Source of the DNA: Burkholderiales bacterium
Lineage (GTDB): Bacteria; Pseudomonadota; Gammaproteobacteria; Burkholderiales; Burkholderiaceae_D
NCBI GenBank assembly: GCA_005800405.1
Contig: SYFN01000023.1
Span: forward strand, 1 to 8,649
Direction of reading: 5' to 3'
Length of the DNA: 8,649 nucleotides
Both the position numbers and the translations under genes were made by a program. Position 1 is the first letter of the stretch, and each line of letters starts with the position of its first letter. Below the pieces are notes generated by a model, which made no database searches, was not told the DNA's origin, and worked only from the letters and a program-made list of their open reading frames with translations. Shown here one piece after another: positions 7,249-8,649 of this stretch.

Positions 7249-7262
7249 TTAACATCGATCAA
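7249..7262 (+). promoter_or_regulatory. FNR/Anr-like binding site
   Basis: TTAACATCGATCAA fits the 14-base FNR/Anr/Dnr pattern TTGAT-N4-ATCAA at 8 of 10 defined bases, with a perfect right half-site. It lies in the AT-rich part of the divergent intergenic region. If it activates the DHH gene from a class II position (-41.5), transcription would begin near 7297, with TATGTC (7282-7287) as a poor -10. Use by the TerC-family gene is also possible. Oxygen-responsive control is an inference from the motif alone. Confidence 0.35.
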
Positions 7263-7359
7263 GCAACAGAGTAAATTTCCGTATGTCCAAATATCGCTCC
7301 GAACGCTGGCCTGATGACCCTCGTTTCGCATGATGCGGGCTGATCAAAACGGACCTTGC

Positions 7360-7422
7360 AATCCTCAAGGATTTGTACGGTCAAATCCCCGAGCCCATGG
7401 GTTCATGGGGTCTGGGATTTTT
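7360..7422 (+). promoter_or_regulatory. Candidate attenuator: alternating hairpins before the DHH gene
   Basis: Four complementary segments occur in order. S1 is AATCCT (7360-7365), S2 AGGATTTG (7368-7375), S3 CAAATCCC (7382-7389) and S4 GGGATTT (7414-7420). S1:S2 pair over 6 bp, though the loop is so short that 5 bp is realistic. S2:S3 pair over 7 bp with a 6-base loop. S3:S4 pair over 7 bp and enclose CCCATG/CATGGG (7394-7399 with 7404-7409) with a GGTT loop. S2:S3 and S3:S4 exclude each other, as antiterminator and terminator do in an attenuator. TTTTT (7418-7422) overlaps the end of the last stem, so terminator strength is moderate. No leader peptide with a telling codon run is evident. 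Confidence 0.4.
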
Positions 7423-7443
7423 GTGAGTACCGCGGTAGCCACC

Positions 7444-8415
7444 ATGCCATCTGCGATCCGACAATTTGATGTCTTCAATGGCGACGCCGACGGTATCTGT
7501 GCCCTGCATCAGTTGCGGCTGGAGCATCCTGTACCAGCGACGCTGATCACGGGTAGAAAGCGCGAGATTGCCCTGCTTGAGCGTGTGCAGGCCCATGCTG
7601 GCGACAGAGTGACGGTGCTCGATATCTCTCTGGCCCGCAATCGCGTAGCGCTCGACGCCCTGCTGCAAAAAGGTGTGATCGTCGATTACTTCGATCATCA
7701 TCAGGCCGGTGAGCTGCCGGTTCATCCCGGTCTGCATGCAATCATCGATATGACGCCCGATGTCTGCACTGGCATGCTGGTTGATCGTTTCCTGCTTGGA
7801 CGCCAACGACCCTGGGCCGTGGTCGCTGCGTTTGGCGACAACCTCGCCGATCAGGCACGTGCACTCGGTGCTGCTGCGGGCATCGAAGCGGCACGACTTA
7901 CCGTATTGCAGGAACTGGGTGAATGCCTCAACTACAACGCTTACGGCGACAGCGACGACGATCTGATCATCCCTCCTCGCCTGCTCTACGAATGCGTCAG
8001 CCACTATCAAGATCCGTGGAAATTTTTTGCCTCTGAACCTGTATTTGCACGCCTATGTGCAACCCGCCGGCATGATCTGGCATCAGCACAGCAAAGTCAG
8101 CAACGCCTCGAGCTATCCGCTGGTGAGATCGTGATGCTTCCTGATAGTGCTGCCAGCCGGCGCGTGCGCGGTACCTTTGCAAATCAGCTGGCAACAGCCT
8201 CACCCCATCAAGCGCACGCAGTGCTCACACCAGATCGACAGGATGGCTATACCATCAGTGTGCGTGCGCCAAAAACTCGGCGGCATGGCGCCGATACACT
8301 GTGCGCGCTGTTCGGTGGCAGCGGCCGGCCTGCAGCAGCCGGGATCGATCAGTTACCGCGTGCGCAAGTGGCCGAATTTCATCGGGCTTTTGCGGCATCA
8401 TTTCAGGACCGTTAG
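7444..8415 (+). CDS. DHH/DHHA1 family phosphoesterase
   Basis: This is a 323-residue phosphodiesterase-type protein of the DHH superfamily, which includes RecJ, NrnA (nanoRNase/pAp phosphatase) and exopolyphosphatases. These enzymes use two metal ions, usually Mn2+. Metal-site motifs are in order: FNGDADGICALHQL with Asp14 and Asp16; VTVLDISL with Asp60; DYFDHHQ with the DHH triad at 84-86; and AFGDNLAD with Asp132. A C-terminal DHHA1-like region ends in GGSGRPAAAG (291-300), where the His common in related GGGH-x-x-AAG motifs is Arg295. Length suits a small NrnA-like enzyme rather than RecJ (about 570). I chose ATG 7444 because the metal motif follows within 14 residues. GTG 7423 is an alternative, and the frame is open back to 7330. 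No strong ribosome binding site is visible for any of them. The substrate is unknown. Confidence 0.85.
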   Translation: MPSAIRQFDVFNGDADGICALHQLRLEHPVPATLITGRKREIALLERVQAHAGDRVTVLDISLARNRVALDALLQKGVIVDYFDHHQAGELPVHPGLHAIIDMTPDVCTGMLVDRFLLGRQRPWAVVAAFGDNLADQARALGAAAGIEAARLTVLQELGECLNYNAYGDSDDDLIIPPRLLYECVSHYQDPWKFFASEPVFARLCATRRHDLASAQQSQQRLELSAGEIVMLPDSAASRRVRGTFANQLATASPHQAHAVLTPDRQDGYTISVRAPKTRRHGADTLCALFGGSGRPAAAGIDQLPRAQVAEFHRAFAASFQDR

Positions 8416-8548
8416 TACAGTACGTCAGCCCGAAAAAGCTATCCCAGGGTCCGGTCGAAAGGCTACCTCGCGTGCCTCGGCGGTCGTGGGCCTGACCCGC
8501 GTTGAATATTGATCCAAAGTCTGTGAGAGTTTTTAGTCTAGCTTGACT

Positions 8549-8647
8549 TCATTGTCGATTCAATCTTTGCATCACCTCCTGTGGTGTTGGAATGGGTGGA
8601 AACAAGCTCAAGTGCAAGGCTTTTTCTGCTTTGGTCTTGGGCAACCA
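8549..8647 (-). CDS. Possible 3' end of an unidentified minus-strand gene
   Basis: A minus-strand frame enters from the right edge and runs 32 codons to TGA at 8551-8549. Its reading, ending LFPPIPTPQEVMQRLNRQ, has a plausible protein-like Pro/Gln-rich tail, but I cannot assign a family. A second minus-strand frame is also open, to TAG at 8540-8538, and a plus-strand ATG at 8592 opens a frame to the window end, so the choice is weak. The DNA from about 8510 on looks AT-richer than the DHH gene. The stretch 8416-8548 shows no gene and no clear terminator for the DHH gene. A transposase end is possible but unsupported. Confidence 0.2.
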   Translation of the reverse strand, partial: WLPKTKAEKALHLSLFPPIPTPQEVMQRLNRQ

Positions 8648-8649
8648 AG

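Larger units (their letters stand above)
7002..7443. other. Divergent intergenic region between TerC-family and DHH genes
   Basis: About 440 bases without a convincing gene. The segment 7002-7200 is GC-rich and lies in the presumed leader of the TerC-family gene; I looked for the yybP-ykoY manganese riboswitch often found before TerC-family genes and could not recognise its conserved loops. A 70-codon minus-strand frame (7184-6972) crosses it, but its composition is not gene-like. The segment 7205-7295 is clearly AT-richer and is the likely promoter zone for one or both genes; it holds an FNR/Anr-like box at 7249-7262. The segment 7360-7422 holds alternating hairpins. A plus-strand frame in phase with the DHH gene is open from 7330 but has poor codon use. 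Confidence 0.6.

Noticed and set aside
7330..7443. N-terminal extension of the DHH protein from ATG 7330
   Set aside because: The 38 added residues have no motif and poor codon use, cover the alternating hairpins, and precede a family domain that normally begins within about 10-15 residues of the start.
8147..8512. Plus-strand frame overlapping the end of the DHH gene and running past its stop
   Set aside because: It is out of phase with the DHH gene and has no ribosome binding site or recognisable content; it is probably a shadow that happens to stay open.

Overview
The window looks like ordinary chromosomal DNA of a moderately GC-rich proteobacterium. A beta- or gammaproteobacterium is most likely, judging from the RmuC, DUF475/TerC and Tat-exported molybdenum hydroxylase proteins and from the Shine-Dalgarno-type starts. 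I see no rRNA, tRNA, CRISPR array or complete mobile element, and the genus cannot be told from sequence alone.

Layout: (1) 1-422, + strand, the C-terminal part of a cytochrome P450 cut by the window edge. (2) 471-1847, - strand, rmuC, convergent with the P450. (3) 1929-3575, + strand, a superfamily I (UvrD/PcrA-type) helicase with an N-terminal NERD nuclease-like domain; it diverges from rmuC across an 81-base gap. (4) 3635-5797, + strand, a Tat-exported molybdopterin-binding oxidoreductase subunit of the isoquinoline 1-oxidoreductase beta (IorB) type, with no electron-transfer subunit beside it. (5) A strong two-way terminator at 5838-5868. (6) 5896-6975, - strand, a DUF475/TerC-superfamily membrane protein. 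(7) A gap of about 470 bases (6976-7443) rich in RNA-structure and regulator-site signals. (8) 7444-8415, + strand, a DHH/DHHA1 phosphoesterase. (9) 8416-8649, no secure gene; possibly the 3' end of a minus-strand gene.

The genes do not form one pathway. rmuC and the NERD helicase both carry PD-(D/E)xK-type nuclease folds and share a divergent promoter region, so a loose DNA-maintenance theme is possible. The other genes look like independent transcription units.

I found no convincing new multigene system. The most interesting material is non-coding. First, four alternating complementary segments at 7360-7420 just before the DHH gene can form mutually exclusive hairpins, as in an attenuator. 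Second, a perfect 10-bp inverted repeat sits 2 bases before the TerC-family start codon, which has no visible Shine-Dalgarno sequence. Third, an FNR/Anr-like half-perfect box lies at 7249-7262. At the protein level, the NERD domain has Gln where the catalytic Lys is expected, and the DHHA1 glycine motif has Arg where His is usual.
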